In this document: positions 17,374-26,447 of the stretch, piece by piece
Layout: the number at the start of each line of letters is the position of its first letter
How positions within the stretch are numbered: the first letter of the stretch is position 1
Assembly: GCA_020630975.1 (NCBI GenBank)
Contig: JAHDID010000007.1
Coordinates: 57,172 to 121,171, forward strand
DNA length: 64,000 nt
Source: Verrucomicrobiota bacterium
Lineage (GTDB): Bacteria; Verrucomicrobiota; Verrucomicrobiia; Verrucomicrobiales; DEV007
Direction: 5' to 3'
The notes under the pieces: generated by a model
What the model saw: the letters and a program-made list of their open reading frames with translations, nothing else
What the model was told of the DNA's origin: nothing
The model's database searches: none
Translations under genes and position numbers: made by a program

Positions 17374-18711
17374 ATGATAGGTCACGATTTGAAAGGTGAA
17401 CTAGGTAGACTGGACGAGATTAGTCGTCGTCAGTTTATCGCCAGAACCGCAAAGACAGCGCTCGGTGTGAGTGTAGTGCCTGCTCTTGCTGCCTCTCCAC
17501 AGGTATTGGCGGCCGGTGGCGGCAAAGCGGAACACTGTATCTTTTTCTATATGAATGGTGGCATGACTCACATGGACACCTTTGATCCAAAACCCGGAAC
17601 GGAGACGGGGGGCAAGACAGCGGGGCTGAAGACCGGCGTGCCCGGTGTGGAGGTAGCCGAGTTTATGCCGGGATTGGCCAAACGGTTTAAAGATATCGCA
17701 GTGGTCCGATCGATGACGCAGAAGACCGGTGACCATAGGGGCGGCTCCTACTGGATGCACACCAGTTATCAGCCGCGTGCCACGATCATTCACCCATCGA
17801 TGGGGCCGTGGGCGGCTCGTCTGCTGGGTAAAAAGCATGAGACCTTGCCGGATTCGGTGGTCATTGGGGCAGGGGGAAATCACCCAGGGGCTGGCTTCTT
17901 CGGGCCGGGGTGGGCACCTTTGCCTATAGGCTCTCCCGAGCGCGGTGTGCAGAATAGCGAGATAGCCGACGGTGTGTCGACCAAGCAATTTGATCGTCGC
18001 TATGAATTGATGAACGCTTTTGACGATCTGTTTCGCCGAGAGTACAAAAACGACGAGGTCCAGGCGTACAATCAATTCTACGATGAGACTCTGAAGCTGA
18101 TGAACTCCCAGGATCTCGATACGTTCAAACTGACCAACGAGACCAATTACGAGCAGAAATTGCAGAGCTATGGTGACACTCGCATCGGCAAAGGTGCTAT
18201 GCTAGCGAAGCGATTGGTTAGTTCAGGGATTCGTTTCGTCGAGGTGACGGCTGGCGGCTGGGATATGCACAATGACCTGTGGAATGCGATACCCGAGCGT
18301 GCAGGTAGCCTGGATCAGGCTTTGTCTGCTCTGATCGACGATCTCAAAGCTGAAGGCCTATTCGAGAAAACCTTGATCGTATTGGGGACGGAATTTGGCC
18401 GGACGCCAAAAATAAACGCCAATGGCGGGCGCGACCATCACCCGCGTGTGTTTTCCACCATGTTTGCCGGGGGAGGGATCGCCGGTGGGCAAGCCTATGG
18501 AAAATCAGATAACCTCGGTATGAGCGTCGAGGAGGATCCGGTCGATCCTCGTGACTTCAACGCCACCATCGCTCATGCGCTAGGTATGGATCTCAATCAG
18601 GTCGTCTACACACCGACTGGCAGGCCCTTTCTAGTAGCGGGCCACAAGTCAGATAGAGAGACGGGCAGGGTAGTGACAGAGGGACAGCCGATTGCTGCTT
18701 TGTTTGGTTAG
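17374..18711 (+). CDS. DUF1501 protein with Tat signal
   Basis: The 445-residue product carries a twin-arginine signal, SRRQFI at residues 17-22, followed by a hydrophobic stretch and an Ala-rich cleavage region. The mature part is DUF1501, a sulfatase/phosphatase-superfamily fold; visible blocks are FFYMNGGMTHMDTFDPKP, VVRSMTQKTGDH, WDMHND, LGTEFGRTPKIN and GRDHHPRVF. It starts 27 bases after the DUF1549/DUF1553 gene and belongs to the same transcription unit. Substrate unknown; Tat export suggests it folds, perhaps with a metal, before crossing the inner membrane. Confidence 0.93.
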   Translation: MIGHDLKGELGRLDEISRRQFIARTAKTALGVSVVPALAASPQVLAAGGGKAEHCIFFYMNGGMTHMDTFDPKPGTETGGKTAGLKTGVPGVEVAEFMPGLAKRFKDIAVVRSMTQKTGDHRGGSYWMHTSYQPRATIIHPSMGPWAARLLGKKHETLPDSVVIGAGGNHPGAGFFGPGWAPLPIGSPERGVQNSEIADGVSTKQFDRRYELMNAFDDLFRREYKNDEVQAYNQFYDETLKLMNSQDLDTFKLTNETNYEQKLQSYGDTRIGKGAMLAKRLVSSGIRFVEVTAGGWDMHNDLWNAIPERAGSLDQALSALIDDLKAEGLFEKTLIVLGTEFGRTPKINANGGRDHHPRVFSTMFAGGGIAGGQAYGKSDNLGMSVEEDPVDPRDFNATIAHALGMDLNQVVYTPTGRPFLVAGHKSDRETGRVVTEGQPIAALFG

Positions 18712-18724
18712 GCGGGCTGCCTAG

Positions 18725-19282
18725 CTAGCTCTCATAAAGGCTCGTTAATGAGATCTCAAAGTTGAGCGATGGGACCACGATTGATTCTCCTGAACTGACT
18801 ACCTCTGGCTGCCATTCATTGTCTCTTCGGTAAATCCACGCTTCGGGTTTCTCTAAGTCCTGGCCAATGATCAAATATTCCTGGAGAGATTCGATCTGTT
18901 GATACATGAACAGCTTTTCAAGCTTGTCACGCCGAGCATTACTTAGCACCTCTACGATTAGCTGTGGTTTTGTTTTGTAGGAATGGTGGTCATCACTGGC
19001 ATCGCAGATCACCATCGTGTCTGGATAGTAGCAGGCATCAGCATGTTGCAATTGTATCTTCAGCTTCATATCTGCGGTGTAGGCTCTGCAGGGCCCTCCT
19101 TTCAGATGCTGCCGTAGTTCACCAAAAATATTGCCCGTCACGAGATCGTGGCTATCCGAGGCACCAGCCATGGCGTAGACCGAGCCATCGAAAAATTCGT
19201 GCTTCTCTTCGTTCCTCTCCTCCCATATTAGGTATTCTTGAAAGGTGAATTTGCGATGCTCTTCATTTTGCACAGCGGCCAT
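18725..19282 (-). CDS. Uma2-family (DUF820) PD-(D/E)XK nuclease-fold protein
   Basis: The 185-residue protein matches the Uma2/DUF820 family: FTFQEYLIWEERNEEKHEFFDG at the N-terminus (first part FTFQEYLIWEE), then YYPDTMVICD and KPQLIVEVLSNARRD, which give the PD...E-V-L-S nuclease-like core. Then comes a lysine-bearing KLFMYQQIESLQEYLII segment. Uma2 proteins are predicted restriction-endonuclease-fold enzymes, abundant in cyanobacteria and PVC bacteria, with no clear role. It stands alone on its strand. Its C-terminus is 13 bases from the end of the convergent DUF1501 gene. Confidence 0.88.
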   Translation of the reverse strand: MAAVQNEEHRKFTFQEYLIWEERNEEKHEFFDGSVYAMAGASDSHDLVTGNIFGELRQHLKGGPCRAYTADMKLKIQLQHADACYYPDTMVICDASDDHHSYKTKPQLIVEVLSNARRDKLEKLFMYQQIESLQEYLIIGQDLEKPEAWIYRRDNEWQPEVVSSGESIVVPSLNFEISLTSLYES

Positions 19283-19360
19283 ACAGGAAAGATACTCTGT
19301 TTTGACCGGCGATCACTTGCCATTTACCGTTTATTACGCCTTAGCACAGGTGCTAATGTC

Positions 19361-19762
19361 ATGAGACGCCTATTCGGACCTAGAGGATTGATTCAGAGCT
19401 TCGCCTACGCGATCGCTGGGGTGCGCTATATCTGGCGCAATGAGCCGAATTTTCGCATCCACTTTGTGATGGGGGCCTTGGCGATTGTGGCGGGTTTTGT
19501 GCTGCGGATCTCGCTGCTGGAGTGGGTGGCGGTGAGCATAGCGATCATGGCGGTGATGGCGGCGGAGTCTTTCAATACAGCGATCGAGCTGCTGGCCGAT
19601 GCTGTGCACCCCGATCACCACGACAAAATCGGCAAGTGCAAGGATATCTCTGCCGGTGCTGTGCTGCTGATAGCGATTGCAGCCTTCGCTGCGGGTGCCA
19701 TTATCTTCTTTCCCAAAGCATGGCAGTATCTACAGACTATATGGAGCCCACCGAGTGGGTGA
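19361..19762 (+). CDS. dgkA: Diacylglycerol/undecaprenol kinase DgkA-type
   Basis: The 133-residue membrane protein has three hydrophobic segments and the DgkA signature MAAESFNTAIELLADAVH followed by IGKCKDISAGAVLL. It phosphorylates diacylglycerol or undecaprenol at the inner membrane. The frame is open upstream, but I start it at the ATG at 19361 (MRRLFGPRGLIQSF), the usual N-terminus. Its last 43 bases overlap the start of the glcD-like gene, so the two are translationally linked. Confidence 0.92.
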   Translation: MRRLFGPRGLIQSFAYAIAGVRYIWRNEPNFRIHFVMGALAIVAGFVLRISLLEWVAVSIAIMAVMAAESFNTAIELLADAVHPDHHDKIGKCKDISAGAVLLIAIAAFAAGAIIFFPKAWQYLQTIWSPPSG

Positions 19763-21123
19763 ATGACCTGGCTATCGAAGTCGATCCCGAGATCGTTTCG
19801 ACCGAGGCCGAGGTGCGCGAGACTTTTGGCACCGATCGCTGGCACGCGATGGCACGGCCGGCAGTGGTGGTTCAGGCCGAGACCGTAGAGCAGGTGCAGG
19901 CGACGATGCGCTTTGCCTACGAGCACAATATCCCCGTGACCACTCGAGGGGCTGGAGTCGGCTATGTGGGCGGCTGTGTGCCGATGCAGGGCGGTATACT
20001 GCTCTCGGTGGCCAAGATGAACTCCATCGTAGAGGTGAATGCCGAGGACGGGGTAGCTGTGGTCGAGCCGGGTGTGATCCTGAAAGATCTGCTCGATGCG
20101 ACGGCGGAGAAAGGCTGGTACTACCCGCCCGACCCTGCCAGTCTGAAAGAGTGCTCCATCGGTGGCACTATCGCCACCAATGCCGGTGGCCCACGCTGCC
20201 TGAAATATGGCGTGACTCGCCACTACATCCTAGGGCTGGAGATCGTACTGCCCAATGGCGAGCTGCTGGTCACAGGAGGGCGATGCCACAAAAATAAGAC
20301 CGGCCTCGACCTGATCGGGATGTTCGTCGGCTCAGAGGGGCTGCTGGGCGTGATCGTGAAAGCCACGCTACGCATCGTGCCGCTGCCCGAGGCACGTATG
20401 ATGCTGACGGCGACGTATCCAGACTTTCCTACCGCAGCTCAGGCGGTGAATACCATCCTAAACTCGCGCTGGCAGCCGTCGGCGCTGGAGATCACCGATG
20501 GTTTTACCCTGCAGGCGGCGCGTGATTATCTGGGCGCCGACAAGCTGCCCGAGGGCGATGCTCATCTCATCGTCGAGATAGATGGTCGCCAGGAGTCGCT
20601 GCCAGCAGATCTGGCCGCGCTGCATCGGCTAGTCGACGAGACGGGGGCTATCGAGGTGGCCGAGGCGCGCGATGATGCGGCCTGCGAGGCTGTCTGGCAG
20701 CTGCGTCGGGAGTTTTCCTACTCGCTGCGAGCCACCGGGCTGACCAAGCTGAATGAAGATATCGTCGTGCCGCGCTCGAAGCTAGTCGAGCTAGTCAACT
20801 TTGCCCGAAAGCTGCAGGAGGAGACCGGCATCGCCATTGCCTGCTTTGGCCACGCTGGAGATGGCAATATCCACACCAACCTGATGGTCGAAGACTACGA
20901 GACCAATACAGAGAACCGCGAGAAAGCGGATGCGGCTCTCGATGTGCTATTCAACTGGATCATCGAGCAGGATGGCAAGATCACTGGTGAGCACGGTGTC
21001 GGTTTGGCGAAAAAGCGCTGGTTTGCCGATGCGGTGTCGCCAGTGGCGATGGATGTCCACCGTCGTCTGAAGCGAGCTCTGGACCCGACTGGGATCTTGA
21101 ATCCCGGTAAGTTCATCGAGTAG
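19720..21123 (+). CDS. glcD: FAD-linked oxidase, GlcD-like (glycolate or D-lactate dehydrogenase subunit)
   Basis: The 467-residue product has an N-terminal FAD_binding_4 domain (ARPAVVVQAETVEQVQATM, then VTTRGAGVGYVGGCVP and SIGGTIATNAGGPRCLKYG) and a C-terminal FAD-oxidase domain with CFGHAGDGNIHTN and GEHGVGLAKKRWF. That combination fits GlcD, which oxidises glycolate (or D-lactate) with GlcE/GlcF partners; those are not visible here. Two starts are possible, the ATG at 19720 (used) or the ATG at 19741. Both overlap the dgkA 3' end. The symbol is by family resemblance; D-lactate dehydrogenase is the main alternative. Confidence 0.88.
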   Translation: MAVSTDYMEPTEWVNDLAIEVDPEIVSTEAEVRETFGTDRWHAMARPAVVVQAETVEQVQATMRFAYEHNIPVTTRGAGVGYVGGCVPMQGGILLSVAKMNSIVEVNAEDGVAVVEPGVILKDLLDATAEKGWYYPPDPASLKECSIGGTIATNAGGPRCLKYGVTRHYILGLEIVLPNGELLVTGGRCHKNKTGLDLIGMFVGSEGLLGVIVKATLRIVPLPEARMMLTATYPDFPTAAQAVNTILNSRWQPSALEITDGFTLQAARDYLGADKLPEGDAHLIVEIDGRQESLPADLAALHRLVDETGAIEVAEARDDAACEAVWQLRREFSYSLRATGLTKLNEDIVVPRSKLVELVNFARKLQEETGIAIACFGHAGDGNIHTNLMVEDYETNTENREKADAALDVLFNWIIEQDGKITGEHGVGLAKKRWFADAVSPVAMDVHRRLKRALDPTGILNPGKFIE

Positions 21124-21184
21124 GAGGCGAGCTGTGATTGCCCTTCTCGCCAGTCAGCGTATATTTCACATCCCTTGACTAAAG

Positions 21185-21946
21185 ATGAGTGATTTCGACG
21201 ACGACTACGAGAATGAAGAAGAGGAGACAGCCGCAGAAGAGACCGCTGCCGATACCCCTCAGATCCCTCAGCTGACTTTTGCTGAAAGCCGGGTGCTGGG
21301 TTGTCTCATGGAGAAAGAGGTGACGACACCACAGCAGTACCCGCTCTCGCTGAACTCGCTGCACACCGCCTGCAACCAGTCCAGCAATCGCAACCCAGTG
21401 ACCGACCTAGGCACCGACGAGGTCGAGGAGGCGGTGGAGAGTCTGCGCTACAAAAACCTGGGCATGACAGTGCATCAGGCCGGCTCACGTGTGTCGAAGA
21501 CCAAGCACACCATCGAGGATGAATTTCCCTACATGACTCGCTCGCAGCAGGCACTGATGTGTGTGCTCATGCTGCGTGGCCAGCAGACGGCTGGAGAGTT
21601 GCGTCAGCGCACTGAGCGCATGCACCCTTTCAACGATATCCAGGCGGTTGAGAATCAGCTGCAGGAGCTGATCGACAATAAGCCAGAGCCTCTGGTGAAG
21701 CGCATCCCATCCGGTGGCGGGCGCCGTGCCGTGACCTATGTGCACCTCCTCTGTGGCGATGTGGAGATAGCCGATATGCCTCACGAAAGCATCGTCGCAC
21801 CGACATCGGCTCCAGCTCCCCAGCGCCCAGCGCCTGTGGCCAATGAAAAAGTCGAGGAGCTTGAGGAAGAAATCGCTGACCTACGCGAGACCGTATCGGC
21901 CCTACGCGCAGAGATCGATGATATCAAGCAGCAGCTAGGTATCTGA
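21185..21946 (+). CDS. YceH family (UPF0502/DUF480) protein
   Basis: The 253-residue protein begins with a very acidic leader (about residues 1-25). Two winged-helix-like YceH repeats follow: LTFAESRVLGCLMEKEVTTP with SLNSLHTACNQSSNRNPV, then MTRSQQALMCVLMLRGQQTAGELRQR. The C-terminus is a predicted coiled coil (about 215-253) rich in Glu and Leu. The function of YceH is unknown. The acidic head and coiled-coil tail are extra relative to the short E. coli protein. The glcD gene ends 61 bases upstream; a 98-bp tandem repeat follows downstream. Confidence 0.88.
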   Translation: MSDFDDDYENEEEETAAEETAADTPQIPQLTFAESRVLGCLMEKEVTTPQQYPLSLNSLHTACNQSSNRNPVTDLGTDEVEEAVESLRYKNLGMTVHQAGSRVSKTKHTIEDEFPYMTRSQQALMCVLMLRGQQTAGELRQRTERMHPFNDIQAVENQLQELIDNKPEPLVKRIPSGGGRRAVTYVHLLCGDVEIADMPHESIVAPTSAPAPQRPAPVANEKVEELEEEIADLRETVSALRAEIDDIKQQLGI

Positions 21947-21967
21947 TCTGGGCGGGCGAAGAATCAA

Positions 21968-22188
21968 GTAGCGGAACTCCTCAGAGTTCCGACCGCAAAG
22001 GCTCTCGCCGGAGCTTCTGAGGGCTAGTCGATGGGCAGATTGGGATCTGCCTCTACCATTCGGGTGTAGCGGAACTCCCCAGAGTTCCGACCGCAAAGTC
22101 TCTCGCTGAAGCTCTTTGAGGGCTAGTCGATGGGCAGATTGGGATCTGCCTCTACCATTCGGGGTAGCGGAACTCCCCAGAGTTCCGC
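21968..22188. repeat. 98-bp tandem repeat with palindromic GGAACTC...GAGTTCC heads
   Basis: Units run 21968-22065 and 22066-22163, with a truncated third at 22164-22188. Each opens with GTAGCGGAACTCCCCAGAG (first unit CTCCTCAGAG), whose GGAACTC and GAGTTCC form a hairpin. Each also carries ATGGGCAGATTGGGATCTGC, which has its own GCAGAT/ATCTGC inverted repeat. The repeat fills most of the gap between convergent yceH and the CehA-like gene and may act as a transcription barrier. Confidence 0.85.
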
Positions 22189-22220
22189 CTGCGCAGAGCA
22201 ACGCGCCATTCCACGCCTAC

Positions 22221-24764
22221 TTACTTCTCCTTCAAAATCTTCTCCTTCAAAATCTTCTCCACCTTCTGCACATTCAAATTCCCAACCGGCAGATCAAATC
22301 CGAGGGTGTCGCCATTGGGCTGGAAACCATCGCCGTCGGTATCAATAAAGATGGGATTGTTGTAGGCGCAGGGTGGTATGCTAGCCTGTTGGCTGGTGCC
22401 GTAGAGAGCAGACAGATCGCCTGTCTCGCTAGTGGCGACTACGATGATGTGGGCATCCTCCTGCAAGTCGATCGACAGCGTCTGGTCGAAGCGCACGACC
22501 CCTTCTTGGAAAAACTCGCGGTGGCTGGCCTTGGTGTAGTTGTACTTGGGGAGTTTGCGCCCATTCACCAGCACCTGCACGCGATCCATGGCCATCCAGT
22601 CGGGGCATTGCACGCGCACTTTTACGTCGACTTTGCCAGTGGTGGTGGCCTCGTGCTGGCCGGCTATCGCACCTGCTGCAGTCGATACCTCCAGATACGG
22701 GCCAGAGCTGAGGATCATTTTGCCGGCTCGGGCATTTTTCGAGATCTCGCGCCAATCGATCTGCGCAGGATTGTCGGTACTGCTCGGCACATAGGTCCGC
22801 CAGCTACCCACGCCATTGCCGTGCACATGGTGGGCATCGGCCACACCGGTCGCCCAGACTTTTAGACCTTGATTGAGCAGCTGGAGCCAGATGAATTCTC
22901 GCTGGATGTTGAGACGCTTACCCAGACCGGTCTTGGCAGGGCCGATTGAGAAAGGGGCATCGGCTAGGATGTGGCTTCTGCGGTAGTTCTGCGTCTCGAC
23001 GGCGTCAATGAAGTCATCGAGCCGATGAAAACCGCCGTCGACTTCGCCATCCTTATCTCGGTCGATGAAGTTGTCCGACATGTCGGGATGATTGATCTGG
23101 AGCCAGCGATCGTCATCGACCTTTTGCCAATTCTGCAGCGTGAGGGCCGAGACGCGGGTGTCTGCATTCCACACCGGAGCACCGCCATCCTGCTTTTTGG
23201 GATCGGGCTGAAACGGGAAGGAATTGAGGTGGGCTCCGCGCCCCGTCAGCTCTAGGCCGGGGACAGTTTTGAGATGAGCTGCGAGCCCGAGCTCCTCGAT
23301 GTAGGGGGCCCAGTCGTAGAGGCGATTGTGCTCGGTGGTCGGGGCAAATTCGATATGCTCGGCAGCTAGATTGATCAAGCGATCGCGCACGCCACAGGTA
23401 TTATCGCCGCTGGGGGTGGAGTGGTTGTGAAAGTCGGTGCCGACCCAGCCTGTGGTGTCGACGGTGCGCTGCAGGTCTGCGGTGACCTCTACGGTCTGTC
23501 CCTCGGCGAGATTTACGATCTGCTGGTGGCGGCTGTATTCAGGACCTTTGGTGAGCACCACGGTGTAGTCGCCTGCAGGTAGCGCTACCTGGAAATCACC
23601 GGTCTCAGAATGCCACTGGTCGACACAGCCGTGGGCGCGATCGGTGGGGCCGAGGTTGGGCTTGGAGGTGCCACGGCGGGGGAGGAATTGTGCTTTGCAT
23701 GGGGTCGGCTGGCCATCGGCTGTCACCGCAAAAGCCACGACACTCTTCGGCGGCAGCTCGGTCGCTCTCTCCAGTGCGGTGTCCTCGGCTAGTTCGATAT
23801 TTTCTTTTACGGTCTGTCTGCCCACCTCGATCAGCTCGACGTCGTGTTTGCCGGCGAACCAGCTAAATGCCATGCGCCCAGATGCGTCGGGGTAGGCGCT
23901 GGGGCCCTTGGGGCCGAAGGCTAGTCTAGCACGAGGCATGGCCGAGTCGTCGGCGCTGGTGAGCTGCCAAGTGATAGGGGCAGTCGGTAGATCGGTGCGC
24001 CACTGAGCGATCTCGCTGATCGCTGCCACTGGTGAATCGCCTACCGCCACGAATCGGCAAAACGTCAGCGTCTCGCCAGCGGCTAGTTCGACCATCTCCT
24101 GCTTGTTGCCTCGGCTGGTCAGGCGCTCTGTCGGGCGGGGGTGGCCATCATAGTCGACCCAGGAGTGGGCATAGGCGGTACGATCATCGGGATCGATGGC
24201 ATTGGCCCAGCGGATATCCTTTACCACACCCTGCTCGCGCATCTGTGCCCAGTGGTCGAAGATGTTTTTCTTCTTAGCCTCGGTGGCATGGGTGTTTTTG
24301 AGAATGGTTTTGATCAGTACGCCCTGCCAGTCGTCGTGCACTAGGTAATGATGAGTCTCGGCTATCGCCTCACCAGAGGTCTGGGGCGAGGTGTAGACCT
24401 CTAGACCCGCTAGCTGCGGATCGTCGCTCTGCAGTGGGCGGATCCAGGTGACGTCGCCTTTTTGGATGCATGGGGCGAGTATGGTGAGCTGATCGCCATC
24501 GCGGTCGGCGAGTGTCAGGTCGTAGAGGCCGCCGGGGGTGTGATTGCCATCGCCGTAAAATCCACCCATATTGGGCCGGCGCAGGGGCAGGTCGCCACTG
24601 ACTAGCGCTTTGACCTTTGCTGAGCTCAGCACCCAGTCACCGACGATACCGTCTGCTTCCTTGCCCAGAGGGCGAGAGTCGAAATTGGCAGCGCCCAACT
24701 CGTAGACCTCTGCACTATAGGATAGAGCGGTGATGAAAAGCAGGGCTGAAATGATGGATTTCAT
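22221..24764 (-). CDS. CehA/McbA-type PHP-domain metallohydrolase, exported
   Basis: This 847-residue protein has a signal peptide (about 1-17), a long N-terminal beta-rich region, and from about residue 430 a PHP-type metal site opening with GWVGTDFHNHSTPSGDN (HNH with further Asp) and continuing with APTTEHNRLYDWAPY. This is the arrangement of the CehA/McbA family, whose characterised members hydrolyse carbamate or phosphoester bonds. The substrate here is unknown. The last residues repeat EKILKEK, from a short DNA duplication at the 3' end near 22224-22250. The upstream region (24765-24830) carries the 21-bp-phased AATAGGGTACAA repeats. Confidence 0.85.
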   Translation of the reverse strand: MKSIISALLFITALSYSAEVYELGAANFDSRPLGKEADGIVGDWVLSSAKVKALVSGDLPLRRPNMGGFYGDGNHTPGGLYDLTLADRDGDQLTILAPCIQKGDVTWIRPLQSDDPQLAGLEVYTSPQTSGEAIAETHHYLVHDDWQGVLIKTILKNTHATEAKKKNIFDHWAQMREQGVVKDIRWANAIDPDDRTAYAHSWVDYDGHPRPTERLTSRGNKQEMVELAAGETLTFCRFVAVGDSPVAAISEIAQWRTDLPTAPITWQLTSADDSAMPRARLAFGPKGPSAYPDASGRMAFSWFAGKHDVELIEVGRQTVKENIELAEDTALERATELPPKSVVAFAVTADGQPTPCKAQFLPRRGTSKPNLGPTDRAHGCVDQWHSETGDFQVALPAGDYTVVLTKGPEYSRHQQIVNLAEGQTVEVTADLQRTVDTTGWVGTDFHNHSTPSGDNTCGVRDRLINLAAEHIEFAPTTEHNRLYDWAPYIEELGLAAHLKTVPGLELTGRGAHLNSFPFQPDPKKQDGGAPVWNADTRVSALTLQNWQKVDDDRWLQINHPDMSDNFIDRDKDGEVDGGFHRLDDFIDAVETQNYRRSHILADAPFSIGPAKTGLGKRLNIQREFIWLQLLNQGLKVWATGVADAHHVHGNGVGSWRTYVPSSTDNPAQIDWREISKNARAGKMILSSGPYLEVSTAAGAIAGQHEATTTGKVDVKVRVQCPDWMAMDRVQVLVNGRKLPKYNYTKASHREFFQEGVVRFDQTLSIDLQEDAHIIVVATSETGDLSALYGTSQQASIPPCAYNNPIFIDTDGDGFQPNGDTLGFDLPVGNLNVQKVEKILKEKILKEK

Positions 24765-24772
24765 TGATTTTA

Positions 24773-24827
24773 AATAGGGTACAGAAAAAATTGAATAGGG
24801 TACAATCCTGATTCAATAGGGTACAAT
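24773..24827. repeat. Three copies of AATAGGGTACA(A) at 21-bp period
   Basis: Copies start at 24773, 24794 and 24815, exactly 21 bp apart. They lie 9-63 bases upstream of the CehA-like gene start (minus strand) and well upstream of exbB (plus strand). The phase and core match 8641-8694 and 61891-61924. Confidence 0.8.
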
Positions 24828-24939
24828 GGCACTTTTCTATGAAATAGCTCTGGCTGATAAAATTCCGGTTAAGTCTTGTTTAAAAGGGGAAAAACCTGTT
24901 TAGCTTCCTGAAGCAATTTCACCGCTTTTCATTTTTGCC

Positions 24940-25968
24940 ATGTTCATGACTAAGCTTATGCCCTTTTTCCTCGGTCTCTGCCTGACGGCGATGATCGCTA
25001 TCCTACCTACCGATGCTGCCGCACAGGGCGAGGATCTCTCGCTGCCGGGAGATGAAGAGGAGGTGGTGGTAAACACCGGTGGCGGCGGAGATGCTGCCGA
25101 GGTCGGTGGCGCTAGCCAGAAGCGTGGCTCTGTGCTCGATCTGGCACTAGATGGCGGTTGGGCGATGATTCCATTGGTATTGATGCTTTTTGCGGTGGTC
25201 GCGCTTTCCGCTTATTTGTTTCTCGACCTCAAGGGCAAGACCTTCGTGCCGCGCCAGCTGAGCACTTCGCTGATGACAGCGGCAGAGGCGGGGGACTTCG
25301 CAGGTCTCGCGCAGAAAGCTCAGGACAGTCCCTCGTGCCTAGGACAGGTGATGAGTGGTGCCTGCGAATACATCAGCGATCGTGGCTACGAAGTGCTCGA
25401 TGGAGACTCCATCTACGATATGATGGCCGATGCTTCTCAGGAGTTCAATCGCCGCCGAGTGAGTTTGTTGAACTACCTCTCAGTGATTTCTCAGGCATCG
25501 CCGATGGTAGGACTCCTCGGTACGGTGTCTGGTATGATCAAAGCCTTTGGCACGCTGCAGCAGGCTGGCATGGGAGATCCTGGTCAGTTGGCTGGAAATA
25601 TCTCGGAGGCCTTGGTGACCACAGCTAGTGGTCTGATTGTCGCTCTACCGGCGATTTTCGCGTTCTTCTTCTTCCGCGACAAGCTCGTCGCTCAAGTCGC
25701 GGCCGTGGATAAACAGTGCGCCAAGACGCTGAATATGCTGCGCCGCACCACTCTCGGCAATCGGGGGGCTTCGATGCCTAGTCAGGCACCACCAGCGCCA
25801 GCGTCGCCACCTGCTCAAGAGCCTGTCGCTCCAGCGCAACAGCCGGTGCCACCTGCTCAGTCGCAGCAGCCCGTGCCACCCGCGCAGCATCCTGTCCCAC
25901 CGGCCCAGCAGCCGGTACCGCCTGCGCAGAACCCCGTGCCGCCAGCGCAGGATCCACCTCAGTCCTAG
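24940..25968 (+). CDS. exbB: MotA/TolQ/ExbB proton-channel protein with Pro-Ala-Gln tail
   Basis: The 342-residue protein has a signal peptide (about 1-29), an acidic/Gly-rich periplasmic stretch, and then the three TolQ/ExbB membrane segments at about 72-92, 186-206 and 222-244. Family motifs include SQASPMVGLLGTVSGMIKAF and ALVTTASGLIVALPAIFAFF. With ExbD partners it forms a proton-driven motor for outer-membrane energisation. Unusual is a C-terminal tail of PVPPAQ-type hexapeptides (about residues 288-340), cytoplasmic by the usual topology. It starts an operon with two ExbD genes. Confidence 0.92.
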   Translation: MFMTKLMPFFLGLCLTAMIAILPTDAAAQGEDLSLPGDEEEVVVNTGGGGDAAEVGGASQKRGSVLDLALDGGWAMIPLVLMLFAVVALSAYLFLDLKGKTFVPRQLSTSLMTAAEAGDFAGLAQKAQDSPSCLGQVMSGACEYISDRGYEVLDGDSIYDMMADASQEFNRRRVSLLNYLSVISQASPMVGLLGTVSGMIKAFGTLQQAGMGDPGQLAGNISEALVTTASGLIVALPAIFAFFFFRDKLVAQVAAVDKQCAKTLNMLRRTTLGNRGASMPSQAPPAPASPPAQEPVAPAQQPVPPAQSQQPVPPAQHPVPPAQQPVPPAQNPVPPAQDPPQS

Positions 25969-25989
25969 AGTCTCTGTTTTCTGATCGAT

Positions 25990-26421
25990 ATGCCACGAGG
26001 TAGGCGAAATGCGAATCTGCTAATGGGCTCCAAGCCCAAGGCCGATATGTCGCCCATGATCGATCTGGTCTTTCTGATCCTGATCTTTTTCATGATCGCC
26101 TCCAGCGCGATCCGCTACAAGCAGGATGACAATGTGGCCATCCCAGTCGCGAAAAATGCGGCGGTACCAGAGATGATCGAGGGCCGCATCATCATCAATG
26201 TCTACGCCGATGGCACGACCTACGATGAGGACTCGAATCCTATTTCACTCCAGCAGATCGAGCTGATCATGTCGCGGGCCAAGTCGAATAACGATAACAC
26301 GCGCCTACACCTGCGCGCTGATAAGGGAGCCAAGCATGCCGCAGTGGATAAAGTGATAAAGGCAGCTGGTCGTGGTGGGGTGAATGATGTGATCTTTTCC
26401 ACCTACGTGACGGATAAGTAA
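25990..26421 (+). CDS. exbD: ExbD/TolR family protein (first copy)
   Basis: The 143-residue protein has a short basic N-terminus, one membrane helix with the conserved Asp in DMSPMIDLVFLILIFFMIAS (about residues 19-38), and a periplasmic domain ending in AAGRGGVNDVIFST. It is the proton-channel partner of ExbB; the Asp in the helix is the expected proton-carrying residue. It lies 21 bases after the exbB gene. Confidence 0.93.
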   Translation: MPRGRRNANLLMGSKPKADMSPMIDLVFLILIFFMIASSAIRYKQDDNVAIPVAKNAAVPEMIEGRIIINVYADGTTYDEDSNPISLQQIELIMSRAKSNNDNTRLHLRADKGAKHAAVDKVIKAAGRGGVNDVIFSTYVTDK

Positions 26422-26447
26422 GAAACGCTAGACTAGAATCAAAACAG

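Noticed and set aside
21968..22188. CRISPR-like repeat
   Set aside because: The repeated unit is 98 bp with no variable spacers.
22116..22865. 249-codon plus-strand frame antisense to the CehA-like gene
   Set aside because: It lies wholly within the 98-bp repeat and the antisense strand of the metallohydrolase gene and has no family features.
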